This document shows positions 1-7,930 of a stretch of 64,000 nt of DNA, piece after piece (the first letter of the stretch is position 1; every line of letters starts with the position of its first letter). The notes below the pieces were generated by a model that had not been told where the DNA came from, ran no database searches, and saw nothing but the letters and a program-made list of their open reading frames with translations. The stretch comes from Methylophilus sp. 14 (lineage in GTDB: Bacteria; Pseudomonadota; Gammaproteobacteria; Burkholderiales; Methylophilaceae), in assembly GCF_015354345.1 (NCBI RefSeq), contig NZ_JADKYS010000001.1:558001-622000 (forward strand), read 5' to 3'. The translations under genes and the position numbers were made by a program.

Positions 1-60
1 TATCTTATGGTTGATAATTCATTTTATTTGTGAATTAATAGCTATACCTACATGATTTAT

Positions 61-88
61 TTGAACTTTTATTATTTCATGATAGATT
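61..88 (+). promoter_or_regulatory. Weak sigma-70 promoter candidate before the GTPase gene
   Basis: The 143 bases before the GTPase gene are AT-rich and hold no ORF. TTGAAC (61-66) and TAGATT (83-88) stand 16 bases apart, each matching the sigma-70 hexamers at 4 of 6 positions. This is a weak match in AT-rich DNA, so it is only a suggestion. Nothing else is visible in 1-143. Confidence 0.25.
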
Positions 89-143
89 ACTAAAAAAACA
101 AACCATCATGAATAGGTTACCTAACAATTCTTAAGCAGGTCCT

Positions 144-2099
144 ATGGAAAATAACAGACTGGCACAACAATTTGATTTGTACACGCGATGGCGTCAATCG
201 ATTGCTGATGTTTTGGGGGAGTATCGGCGCTGGTTGGCCGATAAACAGCTCAGCGATGTGCAAATAGAAGAGCGGATACAGCAGCAACTAAACCGTTTGC
301 GTGAGGATAAGTTAAATGTCGCATTTGTCGCCGAATTTTCGCGCGGCAAATCCGAGTTGATTAATGCGATTTTCTTCTCCGGTTACGGCCACCGTTTGCT
401 GCCATCCGGCGCAGGGCGCACCACGATGTGCCCCACCGAATTGCGTTATGACACCGGCAAGCCGGTCAGTTTGTCATTGCTGCCGATTGAAACCAACAGC
501 CACCAGATTTCCATTAGTGAATACCGCCGCATGCCACAAGCCTGGTCTGCGGTCGAATTTGATGCACACTCCCGTGAAAGCATGGTTGAGGCCTTTAAAG
601 AGGTGAGCCGTACCCGCCGCGTGACTGTCGATGAAGCGCAATCCTTGGGGCTATATAACCCTGACCAGCCCGATGATGCCATGCTGATTGGCAACGATGG
701 CCTGCTTGAAATTCCCTGTTGGCGTTATGCCGTGATCAATTTCCCGCACCCCTTGCTTAAGCAGGGCCTGGTGATTCTGGATACGCCAGGATTGAATGCG
801 ATAGGTGCCGAGCCCGAGCTCACCATGAGCATGCTGCCAAATGCGCATGCGGTGTTGTTTATTTTAGGCGCCGATACTGGCGTGACTAAATCTGAAATGG
901 AAGTCTGGCGCCGTTATATCAGTGGTGCGCGCTGGAAGCAAAAAGGCCGTATGGCCGTGCTCAACAAAATTGACGGTTTGTGGGATCCACTGAAAACCGA
1001 TGATGAAGTGGAAACCGAGCTTTATCGCCAGCTGCAAAATACGGCTGAGTTATTAGGTTTGCCGCGCGACCAGATCTTACCGACTTCGGCACAAAAAGGC
1101 TTGCTGGCCAAAGTGAAGGGTGACCAGCAGTTGCTGCTCAAAAGCCGTTTGCTGCAACTGGAAAGAAATCTGTCTGATGAGCTGATCCCTGCCAAGCAGG
1201 AGATTGTGCGCGAGAGCATACAGGGCGAAATTGAAGACATGGTGCATCAGTCGCGCATCACGCTGGAAACGCGCTTGCAAAGTGTGCTTGATCAAGCTGA
1301 TGAATTACGGTGTTTGCAGGGCAAGAATGAAGATGTGATTGCGCAGATGATGCGCAAGGTCAAGCAAGACAAGGTCAATTTCGAGGTCGGTTTGCAGCGT
1401 TACCAGGCCTTGCGTAGCGTGTTTTCAGTGCAGTCCAACCAGGTATTCCATCATCTGGGCATGCCTGCGCTCAAAAACAAGGTACGCGAAACCCGCGATA
1501 CCATGATGAAAGCGGCGTTTACCAAAACCATGCGTCAGGCCATGGATGATTTTTTCAGTGAGCTCAAGCGCCGCATGATGGATGCCGATGTGCATGTGCA
1601 TGAAATCAAGAAAATGATGGAAGCCATGTATGAGAAGTTTTCCAAAGAACACGGTTTACTGCAAAAAGCACCACCACCATTTTCTACCTCACGCTATTTA
1701 AAAGCGCTCAGTAAACTGGAAGCGATTTACCGAGACCAGTTCAATACCACCTTCAATATGATTGCCCACGAAAAACTGACGCTGACCAGCAAGTTTTTTG
1801 AAACCCTGGCCAGTCATGTGATTCTCGAGTATGAAGCGGCCAATCGCGATACCGAAAGCTGGCTCAAAGCCGTGATCGCGCCGATGGAAAGCCAGATGCG
1901 CGAACACCATGTGCAACTCAAGCGCCGCGTGGAAAGCATCAAGCGTATTTACCAGGCCACTGATACCCTGGAAGAGCGTATTGCCGATTTGGAACAGGTC
2001 GAGTTATCGATACGCCAGCAACTGGCAGAGCTGGATCAGCTCAATAACAAAGCCTTGTTTGCCTTGGCGCACGAAGAGGTCATCGTACAAGCTGCCTAA
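144..2099 (+). CDS. Dynamin-like GTPase
   Basis: A large dynamin-family GTPase of 651 residues. The G1 loop (GKS within residues 63-71, EFSRGKSE), the G3 motif DTPGLN (213-218) and the G4 motif NKID (274-277) are visible. The C-terminal half is helical and charged, as expected for the stalk and assembly region. Family members bind GTP, oligomerise and remodel or protect membranes; some bacterial ones act in stress or phage defence. There is no signal peptide or clear transmembrane segment, so it is probably cytoplasmic and membrane-associated. Many bacterial dynamins come as adjacent pairs, but this one stands alone, convergent with rpoH and sharing its terminator. The specific role is unknown. 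Confidence 0.85.
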   Translation: MENNRLAQQFDLYTRWRQSIADVLGEYRRWLADKQLSDVQIEERIQQQLNRLREDKLNVAFVAEFSRGKSELINAIFFSGYGHRLLPSGAGRTTMCPTELRYDTGKPVSLSLLPIETNSHQISISEYRRMPQAWSAVEFDAHSRESMVEAFKEVSRTRRVTVDEAQSLGLYNPDQPDDAMLIGNDGLLEIPCWRYAVINFPHPLLKQGLVILDTPGLNAIGAEPELTMSMLPNAHAVLFILGADTGVTKSEMEVWRRYISGARWKQKGRMAVLNKIDGLWDPLKTDDEVETELYRQLQNTAELLGLPRDQILPTSAQKGLLAKVKGDQQLLLKSRLLQLERNLSDELIPAKQEIVRESIQGEIEDMVHQSRITLETRLQSVLDQADELRCLQGKNEDVIAQMMRKVKQDKVNFEVGLQRYQALRSVFSVQSNQVFHHLGMPALKNKVRETRDTMMKAAFTKTMRQAMDDFFSELKRRMMDADVHVHEIKKMMEAMYEKFSKEHGLLQKAPPPFSTSRYLKALSKLEAIYRDQFNTTFNMIAHEKLTLTSKFFETLASHVILEYEAANRDTESWLKAVIAPMESQMREHHVQLKRRVESIKRIYQATDTLEERIADLEQVELSIRQQLAELDQLNNKALFALAHEEVIVQAA

Positions 2100-2130
2100 A
2101 AAATAGCAGTGATAGAATAGCTGCCATGAA

Positions 2131-2164
2131 AACAAAAACGGGAGCCTAGGCTCCCGTTTTTGTT
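2131..2164. terminator. Bidirectional terminator between the GTPase gene and rpoH
   Basis: A perfect 34-bp palindrome, with arms centred on GGAGCC/GGCTCC and flanked by A-rich and T-rich tails on both sides. It gives a GC-rich hairpin followed by U-rich sequence in either direction, and it overlaps the rpoH stop codon at 2163-2165. It should end both convergent transcripts. Confidence 0.9.
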
Positions 2165-3017
2165 ATTTGCTTTCCAGCATATAGGTTTTGATTTTTTGCA
2201 TCGCCTTCTGTTCAATCTGGCGGATACGCTCTGCTGACACATTAAACTCAGCAGCCAGTTCATGCAGCGTGGAGGCATTGCCCTCCGTCAACCAGCGCGC
2301 TTGCAGCACACGGCGGCTGCGCTCATCCAGTTGTTGCAAAGCCATGCTCAAGCCTTCGGTTTGCAAATGCTCGTCTTGCAGGTTTTCCAGCAAAGTAGAT
2401 GGCTCAGGGCCTTCATCTTCCAAAAACGCAATCGGGCTGTACACTTCTTCGCCATCGTCATCCACTTGCGCGTCCAGGGAAATTTCCTGACCGTTCAGGC
2501 GGTATTCCATCTCGGTCACTTCTTCCGGTTTCACGTTCAGCTCGGTGGCAATGCGTTGCACGTCATCCTGGCTCAGCGTCTCAAAGCCTTGCTTCATGCT
2601 GCGCAGGTTAAAGAATAACTTGCGCTGTGCTTTGGTGGTCGCGGTTTTCACCAGGCGCCAGTTACGCACGATGTATTCGTGAATCTCAGCCTTAATCCAG
2701 TGCATGGCAAACGAGACCAGGCGCACGCCACGGTCAGGGTCAAAGCGTTTCACCGCTTTCATCAAGCCAATATTGCCTTCCTGAATCAGGTCAGACTGTG
2801 GCAAACCATAACCGCTATAGCCACGGGCAATGCTCGCGACCAAACGCAGATGCGACACAATCAGTGCGCGCGCAGCTTCCAGGTCACCACTTTTTTTCAA
2901 CTCAGTCGCATAGCTGTATTCTTCTTCAGCCGTGAGCACTGGAAACTGCTTGATGGTACGCAGATATTGATCCAGGCTGTCAGCCGAGGAAACGACAGGT
3001 AAAGTTAACGCGTTGAT
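2163..3017 (-). CDS. rpoH: RNA polymerase sigma-32 factor RpoH
   Basis: Heat-shock sigma factor. The sigma region 2 sequence (GLPQSDLIQEGNIGLMKAV, then VRLVSFAMHWIKAEIHEY), the RpoH-box sequence ATTKAQRKLFFNLR and a C-terminal region-4 helix-turn-helix (SAERIRQIEQ) are all present. No ATG, GTG or TTG precedes the conserved N-terminus: the frame is open from a TAA at about 3041 and reads ...IINALTLPVV through LDQYLR to QFPVLTAEEE, matching the RpoH N-terminal region. The likely start is ATC at 3017 (six bases after GGAG, 3024-3027) or ATT at 3020 (three bases after). The first conventional start is GTG at 2939, which would remove about 26 conserved residues. A CIRCE element lies upstream. Confidence 0.93.
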   Translation of the reverse strand: MNALTLPVVSSADSLDQYLRTIKQFPVLTAEEEYSYATELKKSGDLEAARALIVSHLRLVASIARGYSGYGLPQSDLIQEGNIGLMKAVKRFDPDRGVRLVSFAMHWIKAEIHEYIVRNWRLVKTATTKAQRKLFFNLRSMKQGFETLSQDDVQRIATELNVKPEEVTEMEYRLNGQEISLDAQVDDDGEEVYSPIAFLEDEGPEPSTLLENLQDEHLQTEGLSMALQQLDERSRRVLQARWLTEGNASTLHELAAEFNVSAERIRQIEQKAMQKIKTYMLESK

Positions 3018-3055
3018 AATAAACTCCTTATTGAAAGAAGATGTTTAAAATGATT

Positions 3056-3082
3056 TTAGCACTCAAAGCTTGAGAGTGCTAG
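3056..3082 (-). promoter_or_regulatory. CIRCE element (HrcA operator) upstream of rpoH
   Basis: Read on the + strand the site is TTAGCACTC, nine bases, GAGTGCTAG. The CIRCE consensus is TTAGCACTC-N9-GAGTGCTAA, so 17 of 18 arm positions match with the exact spacing. It ends about 36 bases upstream of the probable rpoH start. A TAAAAT hexamer (3053-3058, minus strand) overlaps its edge and could be a -10 box, so bound HrcA would block transcription. Confidence 0.88.
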
Positions 3083-3487
3083 CCCATTTAAAAGTTCAAC
3101 TCAATTGGGATGTTCTATGACATAAAAGTTGGTAACTTCTAGGGCAATGATAAGCGGTTACCTACTTAAGAATTTTGGATTCTGGATGGTAAAAAGAAGG
3201 CTATTTGTTGATACTTTTGCGGAATTTTTGTATCAAGACGATCATTGTTAGCTAATAGGCCTAATCCATGCTGAGAAAAGGCTTTTAGAGTTCAGCGCAT
3301 CCTCTCTGAGTATAGGCACCATTCACTGCTATGGGAGGTTTGCAAGAACGCTGGGAACAAACTAAGCGCAAATGATAGAAAGCTACAATTGGGTTGTTAA
3401 TTATTCAATTGATGATATAAAGGTTGTGGTGTCGGTTGCGGGAATCTTTACAAAGGTACTACGGATTGTTCACAGGGCTCTGTAGAC
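3083..3487. other. Intergenic region with no recognised gene
   Basis: About 400 bases between the CIRCE site and yfiB. No ORF with coding character, no RNA gene and no strong terminator was seen. It should contain the remaining upstream part of the rpoH promoter and the end of the yfiRNB transcript. Confidence 0.5.
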
Positions 3488-4000
3488 TTATTCAGTCACC
3501 ACAATAATACTCACTCTGCGATTTTCTGCTCGGCCGGCCTCGGTTGAATTGCTCGCTACAGGTCGCTTGGAGCCAATGCCTCTAACTATGATGCCACTTT
3601 TGGGCATTCCAGATTGTATGATGGCGTCAGCGACTGCCCAGGCACGCTGTTCTGAAAGCTCAACATTATAAGATTCTCTACCCGTAGAGTCAGCATGGCC
3701 TTCAATGCGCATTTTCTCTAAACCGACCGATAGGAGCGCGATAGTTGTCTTGCTCACTATGAGGCGACTTTTCTCATTGAGCACGGCCTGATTGGTATCA
3801 AACAGCAATTTGTCTGCGAAGCTGAGCGCCCAGCCATCTTCGGTATACACAAAACCTTGCTCCTTAAGCGTTCGGACTTGCTTCTGCAGCAGAGTTTCCT
3901 GTGGAGGGGTTACAGGGTGAGACTGACAACCTGATAGGCTTAACGAGAGGCTGAATGCCACTATTACATACCAAAGGTTTAAACGAATGTATGAATACAA
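3488..4000 (-). CDS. yfiB: YfiB-like OmpA/Pal-domain lipoprotein
   Basis: A 170-residue outer-membrane lipoprotein. The N-terminal hydrophobic segment ends in a lipobox, LSGC, with the acylated cysteine at residue 25. The C-terminal half is an OmpA-type peptidoglycan-binding domain (IEGHADSTG, then LSEQRAWAVADAI and AENRRVSI). It follows a YfiN-like diguanylate cyclase and a YfiR-like protein. In Pseudomonas the YfiB lipoprotein sequesters YfiR and so releases YfiN, and I assign that role by context and architecture. The start is a TTG with only a weak purine-rich SD (AGAGAAAG); no upstream ATG is available in frame. The gap to yfiN is 88 bases. Confidence 0.78.
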   Translation of the reverse strand: MYSYIRLNLWYVIVAFSLSLSLSGCQSHPVTPPQETLLQKQVRTLKEQGFVYTEDGWALSFADKLLFDTNQAVLNEKSRLIVSKTTIALLSVGLEKMRIEGHADSTGRESYNVELSEQRAWAVADAIIQSGMPKSGIIVRGIGSKRPVASNSTEAGRAENRRVSIIVVTE

Positions 4001-4088
4001 TTTTAGCTTTCTCTTTTAGATTTCGGAAACCCTTGCAATGATATACTGCGCTGGGCTTATGGCTGGCTGTTGATGAGCTCAATCATCA

Positions 4089-5315
4089 TTAACCGATAGC
4101 CCAATTGCCGCGACATTGGCCCTTGGCCCTGTACATTGCCTCGTCTGCTGCCGAGAGTAACTCTTGTGCGCTACTCGCATGGTCTGGGTAGAGTGCCATT
4201 CCGATAGTCATCGAGCACATAAAGATCTCACCGTTTGGTAGCACAATAGGAGATTGCATCTGATGGACAATTTTCTCAGCAATGTATTTTACATCCTCGG
4301 CATGATTTATGTTTTTAATCAGTGCGGCAAACTCATCCCCGCCTAGTCGAGCCACAATATCGCACTCACGGAACTGGCCACTGATGCGCCGCGCCATGAT
4401 TTTCAGCACTTCGTCTCCAGCCCCATGTCCGTAGGTGTCGTTGACTACCTTGAAGTGATCACCATCCATAAACATGACTGCCACAGCATTGTGGCTAGAT
4501 ATAGCCTCCTGCATGGCTTGTTCAAGTTCGTTTTCGAACACTTTGCGATTGCACAGCCCGGTCAAGCTATCATGATTGGCGTGATAGGCAAGAGTGTCAT
4601 GTTCACTTTTGACATGGCGCTGCCAGGTTGCGAGTTCATCCATCAGGGCATTAAAGTCTTGGTTCAGTTGATTGAGCTCAGCAATATTTGCCTTAGGCGC
4701 GCGCAAACCGAAACTGCGATATTGGCGAACGCGGTGTGCTGTATCGGCCAAAATATTTAGCGGCGCAGAAATCCCCGCATGCATTCGGCGGGAGAGCATT
4801 AGTGCCAGTAAGGTACTGAACAGCATGCACGCAATAATGCAACCTATCCCAGTGATCATGTATTCTATTAGCACCCGGCTGTGAGGTGTCAGACGAATGA
4901 GACCTATACTGAGATTGTCGTGAGTGACAGGGTATTCATAGGGCTTCGGCATGACGCTGTTTGCCAGCAAACTGTCCGGTCTGAACAAATCGCCTGTATC
5001 CGGTCGTTTCCAACTAGCCAATGTTGTGCCATCGCGGCCGGTAATATGTATGACGGCCACATCTTCACGGTTAGCAACCTTGTCCAGAGCCTCTTGCACT
5101 GCCAACTTATCATTAAACAACACAGCAGCCTCTACCGTATAACTGAGTGAGCGCGCTACCAGCTGCATATTTTGCGTGGCATAAGCTTGCAAAGCATATA
5201 TGCCAGCGAAGGTTAAGGCAATGCCGGAGGATATGACGGCAATCAGCGCTACACTCAAGTGCGCACGACACAGTACTTGATCTAGTCTCGGGAGTGATGA
5301 GCTAGAAATAGTCAT
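4089..5315 (-). CDS. yfiN: Membrane diguanylate cyclase, YfiN/DgcN type
   Basis: An inner-membrane enzyme that makes cyclic di-GMP from two GTP. Residues about 20-44 and 149-173 are transmembrane and flank a periplasmic sensor domain of about 100 residues. A HAMP-like linker (about 174-230) leads to the GGDEF domain. The active-site motif GGDEF is at 325-329, and an RxxD inhibitory site (RECD, 316-319) sits exactly five residues before it, so product inhibition is expected. It overlaps yfiR by four bases (ATGA), so the two are translationally coupled. In the known system the periplasmic partner YfiR represses this enzyme. GGDEF activity is clear; the YfiN assignment rests on the neighbours. 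Confidence 0.9.
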   Translation of the reverse strand: MTISSSSLPRLDQVLCRAHLSVALIAVISSGIALTFAGIYALQAYATQNMQLVARSLSYTVEAAVLFNDKLAVQEALDKVANREDVAVIHITGRDGTTLASWKRPDTGDLFRPDSLLANSVMPKPYEYPVTHDNLSIGLIRLTPHSRVLIEYMITGIGCIIACMLFSTLLALMLSRRMHAGISAPLNILADTAHRVRQYRSFGLRAPKANIAELNQLNQDFNALMDELATWQRHVKSEHDTLAYHANHDSLTGLCNRKVFENELEQAMQEAISSHNAVAVMFMDGDHFKVVNDTYGHGAGDEVLKIMARRISGQFRECDIVARLGGDEFAALIKNINHAEDVKYIAEKIVHQMQSPIVLPNGEIFMCSMTIGMALYPDHASSAQELLSAADEAMYRAKGQCRGNWAIG

Positions 5316-5836
5316 TGTGTAGCCTTACGCTTACCTAGTTTTAGCACATTAGGGTGAACACGCAAACCGCTGCGCGCAATGGTGTCAAGATTGACCTCAA
5401 AATAGATATTATCTTCGCGAAATTGCAGGCAGAACATCCCCCCAGCGCTGCACGCAGGCGGAGGCTCACTGATGATGAGTATGGGCTTACTGATGATCTG
5501 AGTCAGCAGCGCATCACGCTCACTGATTTCCATAAAGCCAATGTAAGCAATCTGGCATTGATCAAAGGTTTCGGGAGTATGTAGAGCCATCTGACGAATC
5601 GAGATGTGGTTACTCATGGGATTGGATGCTATCAGTGCATCCATGTACCGCGTATCGCCGATGATGCACATCTCAAGTTTAGCCGGGGGCGTAGGCCAGC
5701 GCGTATAACTGACGATGCCATAGACAATTTGCGCCACTTGTTTGCCACGCATAACCTCATCGCTGGCAGCAGCATGGCTAATCTGGATCGATAGCAGCAG
5801 GCAGAACAAACCTAGCCATGCCAACAGCAAAGGCAT
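5312..5836 (-). CDS. yfiR: YfiR-like periplasmic repressor of the diguanylate cyclase
   Basis: A 174-residue secreted protein of the YfiR family. A signal peptide covers about residues 1-23 (cleavage near SHA-AA). Four cysteines in the mature part (57, 94, 129, 136) could form two disulphides, which is the pattern known for YfiR, where redox state controls repression. It is the first gene of the yfiR-yfiN-yfiB set and overlaps yfiN by four bases. The ATG has a strong SD, GGAGGT, eight bases upstream. It probably binds the periplasmic domain of the cyclase and keeps it inactive until it is reduced or captured by the lipoprotein. Confidence 0.82.
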   Translation of the reverse strand: MPLLLAWLGLFCLLLSIQISHAAASDEVMRGKQVAQIVYGIVSYTRWPTPPAKLEMCIIGDTRYMDALIASNPMSNHISIRQMALHTPETFDQCQIAYIGFMEISERDALLTQIISKPILIISEPPPACSAGGMFCLQFREDNIYFEVNLDTIARSGLRVHPNVLKLGKRKATQ

Positions 5837-6290
5837 AGCGCGACACCTCCGTAAATTCGGAAATGGTGATAAACGATAAATGTATATCTCCTAATAAACC
5901 AACGTTGTCGAGTTAACTGTCAAGAAGCCACTCTATGTTGATAAATATAATTATCGGCTGAAATCTAAAATCTGCAAACATAATTAAGCTTTTACAAAGT
6001 CATTCATTTGAATCTCTTGCACCGGGTCGCAAATGATGAATGCAACTGTATTCCAGGTGTAGAGTGGTTCATGAATCGCTACTCACTTTGTAGACACCTA
6101 GCCTTGTTCTGTCAAAGCAAACCTTGCCCATCGTTGATCAATCCACATCTGTCATGTCACCTGCCTAACAGTCTATTAAAGCACTAAGCTGGCTTGCTCT
6201 TTTAACATGCCAGTGATTTTTCTGGGTGTGCGACTGACGTGCATTGGTCTATCTCTTCGCGCTGTGAGGGGCTCATATACAGCGATCCCA

Positions 6291-6308
6291 TTGCTGGTTA
6301 AGCAGCAA
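6291..6308. promoter_or_regulatory. Possible enhancer-type operator upstream of the sigma-54 promoter
   Basis: A perfect inverted repeat TTGCTG, six bases, CAGCAA. It ends about 86 bases upstream of the -24 box of the sigma-54 candidate. Sigma-54 activators typically bind palindromes 80-200 bases upstream, so the position fits. The sequence does not match the NtrC consensus, and the cognate activator is unknown. Confidence 0.4.
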
Positions 6309-6393
6309 CGCATCAGCAAATGACCCTGGAATCAACATAGATCAAATAGCCGTGATTGTTGGTAAGTTGTTGAAATATTTATATAAATTAAGG

Positions 6394-6409
6394 TGGCATA
6401 TTTGCTGCT
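6394..6409 (+). promoter_or_regulatory. Sigma-54 promoter candidate for the monooxygenase operon
   Basis: TGGCATATTTGCTGCT. The -24 GG (6395-6396) and -12 GC (6407-6408) are separated by exactly ten bases, and the flanks match the TGGCAC-N5-TTGCW consensus except at two positions. The predicted transcript would start near 6420, giving a leader of about 74 bases before the monooxygenase start. Confidence 0.65.
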
Positions 6410-6493
6410 AAAGCTTAAGCGGTATTGCCAATGTTGAAAAATGCGATTGGCGCTGCTTACCACCTTGTGAACTACAGTATTTAGGAACCATAG

Positions 6494-7930
6494 ATGAGTC
6501 GTCCCTCAAAAGTCATCCGCTTCAACGCCTTTGAAATGAATTGCGTTGGACATCAATCGCCAGGCTTGTGGCGTCATCCACGCGATCGTGCCTGGCAGTA
6601 TAAAGACCTTGAATACTGGACCGATCTGGCCAAGATACTGGAGCGTGGCATTTTTGATGCGATTTTTATTGCCGATGTGATTGGCTACTACGACGTCTAC
6701 AAAGGCAACAACGACCATGCCTTTTTGCAAGGCGTGCAGATTCCGGTGAATGACCCGCTACAGCTGGCCAACCCGATTGCGTTGGCGACCAAACACCTGG
6801 GCATAGGCATTACCGCTTCCACCTCATTCGAGCATCCCTATACATTCGCCCGCCGCCTGTCGACGGCAGATCACCACACCCAAGGCCGCGTGGGCTGGAA
6901 TATTGTGACCTCGTATCTGGAGAGTGGCGCCAAGAACATTGGCCAGGGTGGGCTCAAGCGACATGACAATCGTTATGAAGTGGCCGAAGAATACCTGGAA
7001 GTGCTCTACAAGTTATTTGAAGGCAGCTGGGAAGAGGGCGCAGTGTTACGCGACCGTCAACAAGGCATCTTTGCCGACCCCAGTAAAATTCACGAGATCG
7101 GCCACAAAGGCAAGTATTTCGAGGTGCCAGGCTACCACTTATGCGAGCCCTCACCACAGCGCACCCCAGTGTTGTTCCAGGCGGGCGCCTCCAATGCCGG
7201 TAAGGATTTTGCCGCCCAGAATGCAGAATTGGTGTTTATTTCTACCCCGACGCAAGACACCACCCGCGCTTATGTGCAAGACATCCGTTCACGCGCGGCA
7301 GCGGCGGGCCGTGACCCTAGCAAGATACTGATTTATGCGCTGGTGACCATCATCGTCGATGAGACCGACGCCAAGGCACATGCCAAGTTAAAAGAGTATC
7401 AAAGCTATGGTTCTTATGATGGGGCGCTGGTGTTGACCTCTGGCTGGACTGGCATTGATTTTGGCCGTTATGCGCCGACTGACAATGTGCGCAAGGTGGA
7501 GACCAATGCCATCATTTCCGCGGTAGAGCATCTGGCGGAAGGAGGCAAGACCTGGACCATAGAAGAACTCGCTAAATGGGCCAGTGTGGGCGGCCTGGGG
7601 CCGTTGTTTGTTGGTTCTGCGGCCACCGTGGCTGACCAGTTGCAAGCGTGGGTAGAAGTCACGGACTTGGATGGATTCAATCTGGCCTATGCCGTGGCGC
7701 ATGAAACCTTTGAAGATGTGGTTGAGCATTTGGTGCCGGAGCTGCAGCGCCGTGGCGTGTATGCGACTGAGTACCGCGAAGGCACCTTGCGCGAAAAACT
7801 GTTTGGTGAAGGGCCTTACCTGCCAGACACGCATCCAGCCGCGCAATACCGGGATATCGAGCGCATCAAGCAACAGGCGCAGGCGCAAGTGGAGATGCCG
7901 GTGCAGGTACTGCGGGAGAAGTCTGCATGA
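6494..7930 (+). CDS. FMN-dependent monooxygenase, NtaA/SnaA/DmoA group
   Basis: A 478-residue flavin-dependent oxygenase of the luciferase-like superfamily, closest in character to the NtaA/SnaA/DszA/DmoA group. These enzymes use FMNH2 and O2 to cleave C-S or C-N bonds or oxidise organic sulphur or nitrogen compounds. The N-terminal sequence (FEMNCVGHQSPGLWRHPRD) and the later GRVGWNIVTSYL are typical of the group. No FMN reductase is encoded nearby, so reduced flavin must come from elsewhere. It heads an operon with a five-gene ABC transporter, its stop overlapping the first ATPase gene by four bases, so it probably acts on the imported compound. The substrate cannot be read from the sequence; an amine, chelate or organosulphur compound is possible. 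Confidence 0.85.
   Translation: MSRPSKVIRFNAFEMNCVGHQSPGLWRHPRDRAWQYKDLEYWTDLAKILERGIFDAIFIADVIGYYDVYKGNNDHAFLQGVQIPVNDPLQLANPIALATKHLGIGITASTSFEHPYTFARRLSTADHHTQGRVGWNIVTSYLESGAKNIGQGGLKRHDNRYEVAEEYLEVLYKLFEGSWEEGAVLRDRQQGIFADPSKIHEIGHKGKYFEVPGYHLCEPSPQRTPVLFQAGASNAGKDFAAQNAELVFISTPTQDTTRAYVQDIRSRAAAAGRDPSKILIYALVTIIVDETDAKAHAKLKEYQSYGSYDGALVLTSGWTGIDFGRYAPTDNVRKVETNAIISAVEHLAEGGKTWTIEELAKWASVGGLGPLFVGSAATVADQLQAWVEVTDLDGFNLAYAVAHETFEDVVEHLVPELQRRGVYATEYREGTLREKLFGEGPYLPDTHPAAQYRDIERIKQQAQAQVEMPVQVLREKSA

Larger units (their letters stand above)
5837..6493. other. Long intergenic region between divergent yfiR and the monooxygenase operon
   Basis: About 650 bases without a credible gene. It contains the promoter side of the yfiRNB operon (leftward) and, toward the right end, a sigma-54 promoter candidate with an upstream palindrome (listed separately). 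The stretch 5880-6010 is notably AT-rich. No tRNA or terminator was recognised. Confidence 0.6.
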
